The notes below the pieces were generated by a model. The model saw only the letters and a list, made by a program, of their open reading frames with translations, ran no database searches and was not told where the DNA came from. From positions 620,001 to 684,000 of the forward strand of contig NBBA01000005.1 of the NCBI GenBank assembly GCA_002794785.1: a stretch of DNA of 64,000 nucleotides, given 5' to 3'. Of this stretch, positions 1 to 10,634 are shown piece by piece. Both the position numbers and the translations under genes were made by a program. The DNA comes from Coniferiporia sulphurascens (Eukaryota > Basidiomycota > Agaricomycetes > Hymenochaetales > Hymenochaetaceae). The first letter of the stretch is position 1. Each line of letters begins with the position of its first letter.

Positions 1-582
1 CCCATGTCCTTAGAAGTGCTGCTCGAGGACGGGGTGTATTTCGTGTGGCCGGAGCACGTCGAACCGCAGGAAGGTCCAGGGAGGAAAAGGTCACTGGAAC
101 CAGTGTCGAAATCGACTGGAAGGAAGACATCTTAGTTCATGGCCCAAAGGACGCGGAATGGAAAATAAACAGCTTACCAGTGAACGACTTAGCGGGCGTG
201 CCCACGGAGACTGCCCCTTGCCACAGTTGACTGTCATCATCAGTCAACGCGACCTTGCCCGTAGCACGCTTGTGAAGCGCAGAAGCATTGTAGTTGGGGT
301 GCGGGACCCCGACGTTCTTCTCGTAGTTGGCGAAACCACGTGCAATCTTTCTGTAAAAATGACGAAAGTAAGTCCCTCCGCTGGAGCAGTCGATTGAAAG
401 CGTTCGACGTACGCCCTGACATGCTCAACATGAGCCTGGAGCTTGTTCACATCGACCACGCCGTCCTTTGCGAAGGACGAACGCTTGGTGAGGGCGATGG
501 TCCGACCAGACTCGACGGGTGCTGGTGACGCCGAGACGAGGAAGGGGAGAAGAGCAAGAGCGGTAGCGAGCTTGATCTGCAT
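1..582 (-). CDS. Secreted aspartic protease (A1 family, polyporopepsin-like), 5' part
   Basis: The start codon is at 582 and the gene runs off the left edge. Exons read 582-413, 350-178 and 115-1, separated by two 62-nt introns. The protein opens with a hydrophobic signal peptide (about residues 1-19, MQIKLATALALLPFLVSAS), then a basic propeptide (ALTKRSS) and a second dibasic-type site (LHKRATGKV) where the mature chain probably begins. SQLWQGAVSVGTP and then VDFDTGSSDLFLPG follow, carrying the first catalytic Asp near residue 118. This arrangement matches secreted fungal pepsin-like proteases of wood-rotting basidiomycetes. The second catalytic Asp and the C-terminus lie outside the window, so activity cannot be judged. 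A TATA box lies 89 nt upstream. Confidence 0.93.
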
Positions 583-670
583 GTCTGAGGGAGCTGCTTT
601 GGCTTCTTAAGTCGGTGCTGGGCCGTGAAGGGGGATGTGCCAGTGCCGTCCATTGGAGAAAGCATAGGGG

Positions 671-678
671 TTTTTATA
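671..678 (-). promoter_or_regulatory. TATA box of the aspartic protease gene
   Basis: On the minus strand the sequence reads TATAAAAA about 90 nt upstream of the start codon at 582. No other element is clear. Confidence 0.55.
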
Positions 679-1421
679 CTCTGGCTGATACTCTTGAACG
701 GAGGAAGCGAAGAACACTAGAAGAGAGAGCATACAGTCGAACACAAGGACGAAGGAGCGGAACCACACGGCAGCGGCGGCGGCGCGGCTAAAGCAGTTCC
801 GGTATAGTAGGATTAACTGGCCCGCATCAAAAGAAGCATGATACGCGCCCCTAAGCGCGCACTGACCTCGGGTTCTATGCAGCCATGTGGCGACGAAGCA
901 CGACGCGGGGCACGCGGCACGTGCACATGCGGCCGAGCTGTGTTGCACGCTCATGGTCATCAGTTTCGATTGTCGTTCTGTCGTCAAGAACATTTTTTTT
1001 GCATATGCTTTTTTGGGGTCAAGTCCAGTATAGGATTGATAAACGCGCTATCTCTTCAGCGCAGGGAAGCGAAGCCATCTCGTTCATGTGGACCGAGCCG
1101 CTGACAGGTCGCGACTCATGTGCTATGAGATGAGCAGACATCGAAATTTGCTGCTTTACTCGCGTCCGGTGTTTGATGCTAGTACTTTGAAGTAGTAAGT
1201 AGCGCCCCGGCAGAGTTTGTCGCCGGTGGCGGCGACGGGAAGTGATAGGACTGAACAAGCAGCTTTTGCAGCTGCAGCGGTCAAATGTCACTGTCACGAT
1301 ACTGTCACACTAATAGCGCAAACCACTGCGGTTCGACTCGCGGGTGTACAAGTCTCTAGACCCTCAGAACTATCGCATGTTGGGCAGATAATCTTTATGA
1401 CGAGGATAACATCGTCAAAAA
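679..1421. other. Intergenic region between two divergent genes
   Basis: This stretch lies between the minus-strand protease and the plus-strand gene at 1422. Only short overlapping open frames occur and none resembles a protein. It presumably carries the upstream sequences of both genes. Confidence 0.5.
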
Positions 1422-2805
1422 ATGTCTACACCAAAGACACGACTGGCAACATGGAACCTACGATACGACTCAATGCCTGACTCGATTACCGTCGCAAATA
1501 CGCTCCAGAACCTCCCTGCAACTCTTAAAGAGCCCCCTCGCTATTCCAATGTTATTGAGGAAAAGCCATGGAGCTCGAGGCGCGTGAAAGTTGCACAAGA
1601 GCTCCTCAACAGTGAGGTCGTTATCGCCGGTATGTTTTCACGGCCGACCATTTACATCCAGTGCGCTCACAGTGCCAAGTCTTTCAGGAAGCGCTGATGC
1701 GACAAGTGGACGATATGCTACAGCTTCTTCGCATTAATGGTCAGCCGTGGGATTATGTGCGTATCCAATATTAGCGAGCGGTCCGTGCGCTTATGCGGGT
1801 GTCCCTACGTCTGCAGGTTGGTGTCGGTAGGGACAACGGCGTCACCGCGGGGGAATTCTCTCCCATTTTTTATAACACGTGAAAATACACACTTTATTTA
1901 TCCAGTGTTCCATGCCTGAGTAGGCGCGCTTCTTGCAGATCACACGTTGAACTTGTGGAGTACGACACCTTTTGGTTGTCGTAAGTCCTTGCGCCCTCTG
2001 GTCCATGTGCAGATAACGTGGGTGCAATACGGGCTCACCACGTGCGTCTTATCCGCCAGAAATACGCCGTTCGTCCCCGGATCTAAGTACCCTGGTGCCG
2101 GGTCCGTAAGGATATGCACTGCATCGCGGCTCAAGGTTACCCCAAAGAGCTCATCCAAGACATCCAGTATCGCCCTCTTGAATACCCACCTGGACGACCA
2201 GTCCGAGGCTCAGCGCAGGCTCGGGGCCTCTCTCATCCTGGCGCGTGCCCGATATGAGGCAGTCAACCAGAACGGGCCCGTGATAGTCACGGGCGACTTC
2301 AACAGGTCAGTTTTTTCCCGGTGGCGCAGTGCGCCACACCACATGTGCGTTCCATAAAATAAACTGTGATCTCCCCAGCTCGGCAGACAGCCCAGACGAC
2401 TCGGGCGCATACAAGATTATCACCGGCGAGATTTCGCCTGTGGCCATTGACTCTAAATTTGCTGCGAAGTATGCCGTCCCGCATGGGACCGAGCCGGACT
2501 TTTGCATGACCGATGTTCTCGGCGCTACGAGTCCACTCGGCGTTTCCGGTAACTTCGCGACGTTCACCGACTTTACGCCACCTGAAAACTCGTCATCGCT
2601 GACTGGGCGCATCGACTTTGTGTTTGGGGGGGGCAACGGTAAATGGTATGTGTCACGTGACTAATGGCTACGCACTGAAACCGTCCTCATTTGACCTTTC
2701 TCCACTAAAAGGTCTTCGGAAGCATACAATGTCCCTAGTGCGCTCTCTGATGATGGTGTTCTCGCGAGCGACCACCGACCTATCTTTGTCACGCTTGCAC
2801 TATAA
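1422..2805 (+). CDS. Endonuclease/exonuclease/phosphatase (EEP) fold protein
   Basis: Seven exons (1422-1629, 1680-1756, 1817-1878, 1939-1980, 2060-2305, 2379-2645, 2712-2805) join in frame to give 236 residues. EEP motifs appear in the right order: WNLRYD near residue 10, FQEAL near 71 (metal-binding Glu), NTHLDD near 171, VTGDFN near 207 and the C-terminal SDHRP (catalytic His). There is no signal peptide, so a cytosolic or nuclear protein is likely. The family is Mg-dependent and cleaves phosphodiester or phosphomonoester bonds. Many fungal members of this short type have no known substrate, so none is claimed. The start was chosen because the conserved WNLRYD strand follows directly. The intron after residue 69 uses the AG at 1678-1679, which gives AVFQEAL. 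Confidence 0.88.
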
Positions 2806-4091
2806 CATGGTTTGTATCTGTGCAATCGTTTTGAGCATTCGGGGCGCGTATCTACGTTTCAAATTCATTGGAAATTGGAGCAAGATTTACCTTACGTTTT
2901 CCCTTACTCGCCGATCTCTGTTCCCTACGCGCCGCAACGGAGATGTCGCAGATGTAGCGAACGCCACCGCGACAGAGACACCGCGACATCTGTCATTTGT
3001 ACATGGATGAGGTAAGCTGATATAGACTAAGTTTGATGGAAAGGCCAGACGCCAGCGGGCCTTCATCTCACACCTCGATTTCTCCACCGATACCCCTTTA
3101 AAGAAACAGCATTACGAAGGCCATCGCAGTGCTGGTTATGCACTGCGTAGTGCCAAGACCAAAGTATAATCATAAAGACCGATGCTGTATGCGGGAACGG
3201 GGGTTAGGGGTTGTCCGGTGGAAACGCCGGAATCTGGGACGAGCCACAACGACTAAGCCCCTTACTATATCCGGTTGGGAGGGCGGGTCCGTTCGCATCC
3301 ATATTGGAAAATCAGTAGCGCCGCTTTTACAATGCCTCGGATATCCGTCAGAGCTTACCTAGACTGGTTTGAGTATTGGTGGTGCCCCGAAACGTGTGAT
3401 GTTCGAGACAGAGACTTGACAAAATAGCGGCTTGGATTCGATGGCTCCCCTTTCATGGTGAGTCGGTGACGGGTGGAGGGAGATCAACAATTCGTGTATC
3501 ATTGCAAAACCGTTTCCATATATGACAGCGAATTGGTACACGTGCGTGTCATCTTCAGCAGATTGAAGGCCGGGTCATTAGCCTCCTTTGAATCTAGCTC
3601 ACGATAGTTGTATATGCAATTAGGAGAGTTCTGCCAAGTTGAAGGGAATCTACAAGTAACGATCGGAGCAACGATTACAGTATTGTGGTTATGTATTTGG
3701 GACTGATGCGCCTTAAAATCTTGGTCATCAAGCCTAATCGACGATAGAGCGAAAATCATTACACGCCTCGGCAGACGATCATAAGACTTGGCTTTCCTAT
3801 CCATCAGCATGGCCGGGCTGCTCTTGAGACGATGTAATGTATATCACCAGGTCATCGGACGTCCATAGTGAGCACTGAGGAGCTTCCTCGTGCCTTTGCT
3901 TGCCAGCTGGCCCGGTCCTGGTGTTCCCGGCAATCTACGCGAATATTCTTTCTCCCGTACCGGAGCCGCACTGGCAGATGCGTTCAAAGATCTCGTCCGT
4001 AAGTAGTACTTTTTCCTGGGCTCGCTGTCCTTTAAATCGACAGATCGAGAATGCCTGACTGCGAGCCTGATACGGGGGCCCATCCGTCTAA
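2806..4091. other. Intergenic, no gene recognised
   Basis: About 1.3 kb between the EEP gene and the GH125 gene. Open frames up to 130 codons are present on both strands, but none shows a motif, coherent composition or plausible splice chain. Confidence 0.5.
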
Positions 4092-6548
4092 ATGTTCGGA
4101 CGTCTCGCTTTTGTGTCTCTCAGCGCCCTCCTGCCTCTCTTCGCTCAGGGAGCGGCTGTCAATGAATTGAGGAAACGCGCTAGTTGCCAATCTTTTACAC
4201 AGTACTCTCTATCGCCTCACGGAGATCCGTCTGATGGTATGCGCTCTACTGCTCGGGATGACTAATTAGCTTGACAATGTATGCGTTGACCGTAAAGGAC
4301 CTCTCGGCCTTCCGTTCATGCGTCCTGCTGCGAGCTGCCGCACTTTCAACAGTACTTCTGTGGAGAAGGTAATCAGTGACATGACCTCTAGAATGAAAGA
4401 CAAGGACCTCGCAAGGTGTGAATATTACGATAACTTATACCTTGGACAGTAAAGACAAACACAAGTACAGATTGTTTGAGAACACCTTTCCGAACACACT
4501 CGATACGACAATCGAGTGGTTTAACGATGACCTCACTTTCGTCGTGACCGGGGATATCCAGGCCGAATGGCTGCGCGATTCTAGCAACCAGTTCAAGGTG
4601 TACCTCCCGCTCGTTGGCAAGGATCAGGCATTGCAAAACCTGACGCGGGGCGTAATCAATCTTCAAGGTATGTCCTTGTTTACCATACCATATGTTATAT
4701 TGCTGATTGGACCAACTTTGTATGGCAGCTCGTTACATTACGATGTTTCCGTACTGTAACGCGTTCCAGCCTCCTCCGGAATCGGTAATTCAATTTCTTG
4801 ATCCTCGTTCATGAGAAATTTTCCAACTTTACTCCAATCGCGAAGGGAATCCCTGCGCAATGCTGTAGCGGCGATACTGGAGCGAGTATATCTCCTCCAG
4901 ACAACATGCAAATTGTTTGGACTTGCGGCGTGAGTAAACTTTGTGTCAGAAATTTAATGGGTCACCTTCACACACAAGTCTCGCTTTAATTTAGTACGAG
5001 CTCGATTCGTTGTTAAGTTTCCTTCAACTCAGCCGTTTGTACTACGAGTACTCGGGAGACGAGGAGATTTTCATGTACAATGGCCGACAATGTGGGTTCG
5101 GGATTCCAATCTATGTCCGCGTTTATTCATGCCGAGAAATAGGGTTTAACGCTGTTGAGGCCATCTTTACCGTCATACAGGAACAAGCTACACCTACATT
5201 TGATTCTAACGGCAATGTTGTTTCCTATTACAACATCGTACGTATATTCCAGGCATATTAGCCCCTAATATTAGGGAATAACCGAATTGGCATAGAGCGG
5301 ACCAAACCAACAGTACATGATTAACGATGGCAGGGGCCCGCCGAAACGAAACACTGGTTTGGTTGGAACGACTTACCGCCCCTCAGGTCCGCCTTAATTC
5401 TTCGTCCCTTCTTTCTCTCGATGACTGAAATGTCCCACCCTCAGATGACGTAGTTATCTTCCCCTACAATATCCCGCATCAAGCCATGCTCGTCGTTGAA
5501 CTGCGCGCCCTCGCGGACCTTTTGAAGAAGCTTGATGTGCGCCCGGACTTGTCGAGTGAAGCTATTCTGCGCGCGCAGACTGTCGAGGATGCCATATATA
5601 AATATGGTGTTGTGGACTCCCCAGACTGGGGGAAAGTCTTTGCTTATGAAGTTGACGGTGCGTAAAGATGCTGGAATCTATAAGACTCATGTGTGGATTG
5701 AAGCGTCCGTCGGTTAGGTTATGGGGGAATCTCGATACAGGATGGTAAATTTTATACACCGATAATTACGATGCTTGCGTCATAACCTAGTTATCTAGAT
5801 GCAAATGTCCCTTCGTTGGTCTCGATACCGTACCTCGGTTTTGTCGATAACACAGACGAGATTTATCGAAACACACGCGCAATGCTTCTTAATCCTGACG
5901 GTAACCCATACTACGGCAAGTGACGATGATATTGTAATTATAGCTTCCCAACTAAACTCGGGCCAATAGGCGTTGGTCCTGTCATCCGAGGGGTCGGGAG
6001 CCATCACGTTAACGAAGAACATCCCTGGCTAATGGGTCTTGTCACGGAAGTCATCACCGGATACGACGATGATGTATGCGACATGCGCTCTACTGTAGCT
6101 ATACTTGATCTCTTGACGAATACTTTCTCTAAACCCAGGACATTCTCGCAAAACTGGAATACTTGAAGAACACGACAACAGGACTTGGTCTCATACACGA
6201 AAGTAAGCGTTTTTTTTTTTGACCATTCTTCAGGCACGAATTGTCCTTACGTTCGATTCGCCGTAAAGGTGTTCAAACACACAACGTCACTGATTTCACG
6301 CGACAATGGTTGTAAGTTCGAAATTCCTGCTCCTTTTAATGTTCACAGGGTTGATTTGGCGCCTTTTCGCTTTTAAGTGCTTGGGCAAACGTAAGTCTCT
6401 TCCGTCCTTCGATCAAAACGATAATATTCACAATATTTTGCCTTGCTAGTCTTATTTCGCAGAATCAATCCTGTCTCTTGCAAGTACGAAACCGCATTTG
6501 TTGTTTGAGGATGGAAAGCCGTATAACTTGGCAGATATCGAATTGTAA
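4092..6548 (+). CDS. GH125 exo-alpha-1,6-mannosidase
   Basis: Fifteen exons join with consistent phase to 510 residues: 4092-4236, 4298-4415, 4471-4667, 4729-4784, 4846-4929, 4995-5091, 5143-5237, 5296-5386, 5445-5661, 5791-5900, 5970-6073, 6139-6202, 6269-6311, 6378-6390 and 6450-6548. The N-terminus (MFGRLAFVSLSALLPLFAQG) is a signal peptide, so the product is secreted or enters the ER. GH125 signatures include NTLDTTIEWF, TGDIQAEWLRDS near residue 115 (glycone-binding WLRDS), YELDSL, TYRPSDD, ANVPSLVSIPYLG, GLGLIHES and WFAWAN. The family removes alpha-1,6-linked mannose from N-glycans or mannan. Exon 14 is only 13 nt and restores the conserved FAWAN. The donor of exon 10 is the least certain boundary. 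A superficial reading suggests frameshifts near 4860, 5090 and 6240, but splicing resolves all of them. Confidence 0.9.
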
Positions 6549-6972
6549 CAAGGGTAACAAGTTTTGTAAACCAATTTTTAGGGGCTACGTCACCGAGCCC
6601 TCGTTTAGTTACAGGGATAAAGACAAAAAGGGTTATAATGATGAGTCGACCGAATGACTCGATTTCCAAATATTGCTTTGTAGCTTTTTATGAGAGCGCC
6701 GCACGGAATGCCCTAGTAAAAGGCGAGGGCATTGTTATGTTGCGATGCTCCCAGCTACAATACCTTGCGTGGAAATTTGAGGGTCGTGAAGCTGTGAATG
6801 AGATTCGTTCATCGGGCGGGTTCGAATTTTTTTGAGGCTCCGGACCGTGACGCGTGATCCCGTAACACGATATGCCGAAAACGGCAGTCCTCGTCGCCGT
6901 TCACTCGACGTTCAGTACTCCTCCCATTGCCTTGCTCAGCGACTGGCGTCGCTACTTGCTCGGGCAACAAAT
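6549..6972. other. Intergenic between GH125 and NDUFB9
   Basis: About 420 nt. The open frame at 6832 runs in frame into NDUFB9, but its upst­ream residues do not look like the family, so it is treated as leader sequence. Confidence 0.45.
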
Positions 6973-7655
6973 ATGTCCGCAACAAAGGCCGTCTCGCCCT
7001 TCTCCGCGGCGCACCGCTTCTATGTAAAGTCGCTGTACAAGCGCATCCTCAAGAACGAGCTTGATTGGACTGTGCGCCGTGACCTTTGGCGCTGGAAGGC
7101 AGCGCAGGTCCGCGCGGAGTTCGAGCAGAATAGGTGAGCGTGATTTCCGGAACGCATTCCTCTACTTGGGGATTGGTGGGGGTGTTGTGGTATACGATTG
7201 CTTGAGCCCACCCGGTTGGAGGCACGCACGGAGGCGTCGCGACTTTGTTTATTTCGGTTCAGACGTGTGCTCACGTACATGACTGCGGATAAACAGGAAC
7301 GTGCACGACCCGCGCGCACTTGCCGTGATTTTGGGGAAGGCGGAGGCTGACCTTGCGTCGAAGAAGCACCCTGATCCTTACACTGGTGAGTTTGCTGTGC
7401 TTCGTCCGAGCCCGACGGAGCTAACCCGCCACGATAGTGCCCGTGTCCCCCGGTGGTTCCAAATGGTCAGTCTTTATACCCCTTGACCCCTGTCCTACAC
7501 ATACTGATTGTTTTACCTTGTGTTGTAGGGAGCGTAATTTACCGGTACGTTGTTAGTACGCACTTCTCAGATCATGGCTAAAACGAGTTATCTACTCTAT
7601 TCAGCCGAAGATGGGCCCAATTTACGACCATTTATCCGCACCCGCCCATCATTAG
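6973..7655 (+). CDS. NDUFB9: NADH:ubiquinone oxidoreductase B22 subunit (LYR protein)
   Basis: Five exons (6973-7133, 7297-7385, 7438-7465, 7529-7544, 7605-7655) give 114 residues, the usual size for fungal members. The LYR-type motif lies at the N-terminus (HRFYVKSLYKRILKNELDW), followed by RRDLWRWKAAQVRAEFE and the characteristic tail VPVSPGGSKWERNLPP. It is an accessory subunit of mitochondrial respiratory complex I on the membrane arm and pairs with acyl carrier protein through the LYR helix. Exon 4 is only 16 nt, yet it is needed to keep the frame and encodes ERNLP. The in-frame sequence upstream of Met (from 6832) is not family-like, so MSATKAVSPFSAAHR is taken as the start. Confidence 0.93.
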
Positions 7656-7811
7656 CAGTAGCGAAGTGTCTTATACATACCAGATTAGATCAAACAAATT
7701 CTTTTACACTATGAAAACGCCGGATAATAGGATAGGACGGAGAAAGAAAAAGCCGAACATGAGGGCATGCCTCTACGCACGAGGTTAGTGCCAAATAAAC
7801 TTGGCTTCCAG

Positions 7812-8800
7812 TCAAAAGTTGAACCCGAAGTCAAGGCCATCATAATGGCTGTAGACATTGTGTTCTTCAACCTCAAACTTCATTGAACATTTCATGGTAT
7901 TTCTCGCGTAGCTGACGGAGAGGCCGGTAATGTCCAGAGCTGTAGTGCCCATTTTCTCTCCTTTCGCAAAACGGGCTGCTATCCCTGCCAAACGAATGAG
8001 TGTCAAGACCGTTCGCCCCATCACGGTACAGAACGTATGGACAGACCACCGACGCTAAAGCGATTGCCCTTGAGCTCCTTGTAATGTTTGCCGAAAAGGT
8101 CTTCAATATCTGCGGCACCCTTAAAAACCATTCAAGTCCGCTGAAAATTGTTGTATTTGGTAATGAACTGACCAATTCCCTTATAGTTACTGTCGAAGTC
8201 GGCTTGTTAGATGCCGTGGGTTGTGTGAGGGTGCCCTTCCCATCGAAGATCGCGTGAAACTCATCCACCTCAATGACCTCGTCTATCTTGCAGAACTTGC
8301 GACCCCCGCCTCCTCTGAACTTGTACTTCTCTGTTTTAATCTCTTTCTGGAGGCTAAAATGAAGGTGTTACCCATGGTCATCAACGAGCGTCCAAAACGA
8401 TCTTGCCTAGTCCAGAATTTTTTGAGTAGAACATCCACTTTTTTCGCGTTTGCCTTGGCACTGGCTCCTGCGGATAAACTAGTTGATGGGCCCGCTTCGG
8501 GCGTGTTGTCCTCCGTCTTTGACATCTTAGGACGTTTGGCGGGCGGGCGGTCATCAAGCGCGTCCTCCAGCTGGTGAAAGGTAGACAATGCTGGGTATTC
8601 AATATGTCCCATTTTATGGCCACACTAGCTTGGATATGTACCTCAAGGGTGCGCCGACGCATGGCGTCGATGACCTGTCGGGAGGTGACATTGTCAGCCG
8701 GTGCAAAACAAAGGATGCGCCCTCAATACACGAACTTCCTTCGTCACAGGAATGGACGCGTCGTCAAGATCGAATTCAACTGTACAAGTCAGAACTCCGA
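7812..8800 (-). pseudogene. Decayed or unusual coding region, unrecognised
   Basis: The minus strand holds several protein-like segments in different frames. They include an Ala/Lys/Pro-rich linker (PPAKRPKMSKTEDNTPEAGP, about 8560-8490), a basic segment (KTEKYKFRGGGGRKF, near 8310), DEVIEVDEFHAIFDGKG (8280-8230), MVFKGAADIEDLFGKHYKEL (8125-8060) and a C-terminal run ending EEHNVYSHYDGLDFGFNF before a stop at 7812. The segments are separated by a TGA at about 8126 and by frame changes that no good splice sites explain. I do not recognise a family. It could be a decayed gene or one whose exons I failed to join. Confidence 0.35.
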
Positions 8801-8859
8801 GTTAGACGCGTAAAATGACGCGTATACGTCCTAAATGCTCACCATTAGCCCTGACGACG

Positions 8860-9120
8860 AGGGTCCGTTTTCTGCCCTTAGTTAATGCGTGAGTGCAGCT
8901 TGCGAGACTCAAATATGAGGCACTGCACTGATTTTCCCACCTTTCCGGTCCATCTGATATCTGCTGTGGTGCTTGGAGCCATAGTTAGGTGTTGTGGCCG
9001 TATTTTGGCGATGTCTCCGAGCGAAGTTGTCTTGAAGGCAGCACGAGGAACGCGTAAATTATAGGAACGTGAGAAATTCAGATTAATCGACGCGTAGCAG
9101 TATATACCACGTGACAATTT
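8860..9120. other. Short intergenic stretch
   Basis: No feature was seen between the decayed region and the start of the duplicated DUF6533 block at 9121. Confidence 0.4.
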
Positions 9121-9723
9121 TCGCTAGTTAAATAACGCACAGTACTTCGGTAGTACCTCAACTTGAAGCTGGGGAATCCTCGAACAGGTTGCAGAACTTA
9201 TCGCTATCATGAAGCCAGTGGAACCGTTTAAGCCGTCGTGGGACTATCACGGCCGTATTGGCTAGTATGGTACAATCTTAAAGGTTGGTTCTCGACGTTC
9301 AATAAACTAGACTAGCAGAGGTAATCAGGTAAACGATTCTGATTGACCTTGAACCGGTCCACTGTATTGCATCGTGTGCTCTGCGCTTCTCAATTGTTTT
9401 AGACGTTTGCTGACTCCCACCTGAGCGACCAGGGTCCAGAAGATAGCATGTATACCCACTTTATTTACGACATCTGATGCTCTGATTTTTAGGCAAGACA
9501 TTTTTTTTAGCTCAAGTCCTTCGATGTAGGCTATGCACTCTTCTGTTCGATCATGATGTAGACGCGAGATCCCGCATAATCACCTTTTTGCACCATGCAC
9601 ATCAGCACCTGCTGCACCGGGCTAACACGGAAATTGACTCTTTCTTCGTGTCGACCGTAAAGGGTGGCCCGGGCTTGGCGGCATTCCTTGTTCATCCCTG
9701 CATCTAGTAGCTAGTGGCCTTAA

Positions 9724-10110
9724 TGAGCCCTTTACCCTTCGCGACGGCTTTTTTTGTGTCTGGAATCTCCCTGGCTACCTCTGCTGTACGTTAAGTACGT
9801 TTCCGGGACTATTGTGAGGCAATACGCAGCTGCTACTGTGGGTGGGCTCACTGCGCACAGTCTGTGACGGTATTACAGTATTTGCGTTTCTTCTCAGCTC
9901 TTGTTCTGTATGAATTCGTGATTACGTTCGACAAGAGTTCTAAGGCGTTTGGCGTCGTAATTTTTTTTAGCTACCATTCTGTAATTCCTTATAGGGACTT
10001 GGATCCGGTATCCCTCTCAAAATACCCCTCTAGCCTTACGACTAGAATCGCTATGTATGTACATGTATTTCATTTGTCCCTATTATTCCTGGCGGTGCCT
10101 TGTACACACG
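9724..10110 (+). pseudogene. DUF6533 5' fragment (A0)
   Basis: Remnants of the first four exons of a DUF6533 gene. An ATG at about 9724 is followed by an exon-2 like stretch (GACTATTGTGAGGCAATACG), an exon-3 like stretch translating as ALVLYEFVITFDKSSKAF (compare ALALYEFIITFGQEVEGIW in the intact copies), and an exon-4 start (AGAATCGCTA) near 10042. The third exon carries frame errors and nothing follows the fourth. The same fragment lies in unit B at 22085-23030. Confidence 0.7.
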
Positions 10111-10591
10111 CATCACGTGATAGCTATTTTTGGGTGTGGATAGTAAGGAGGCGGCTTCAAGTTGCCCCCCAATAATTGCAATACTAGAAGGGTCATCGCT
10201 GATTGCTCTCCACAAGCATGTCAACCCGCGACTTCGTTCTCGTTACCATCCCAGCTGCGGGTCATTCAATTTGAAACAACACTGCCAGGCTGTACAACTG
10301 TTTGTATACTACTAGCTACTATCGGTGCTCTCAGCGATGATGGTAGTATATACTAGTAGAAGATCGTCAAAGTTGATTTTTGCACGCTTTTGATCAGTAT
10401 TGGTGTTGCCAGAACACTCTTTCTTATCCTTTCCCGATATAACTTTTTTCCGGCTTCTACTAATTCACGGTTCGTATCTATTTCATTTGAGTTCCACATA
10501 GAAGACTGCTGCTTCTTTGCTTCAAATACTACCCGCATCAACGCCGTTGTTCTGGGTCTTACTTCCTCGGAAATGCATTCGAATAAGAGCC

Positions 10592-10599
10592 TATATAAG
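10592..10599 (+). promoter_or_regulatory. TATA box of DUF6533 gene A
   Basis: TATATAAG 43 nt upstream of the ATG at 10635. The surrounding sequence (GCCTATATAAGGCGGCCTGG) is conserved before gene B and, more weakly, before genes C, D and F. Confidence 0.6.
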
Positions 10600-10634
10600 G
10601 CGGCCTGGTCTGGTTCAGTAAGAGCCAGTAAAGC

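Noticed and set aside
4797..6390. Apparent frameshifts in the GH125 gene
   Set aside because: Normal short introns, including a 46-51 nt intron near 5092-5142 and the 13-nt exon, restore a continuous 510-residue protein.
7812..8800. Possible PARP/WGR similarity of the decayed region
   Set aside because: Only a loose likeness (TLTQPTASNK) was found; no RWGRVG core or catalytic domain can be seen.
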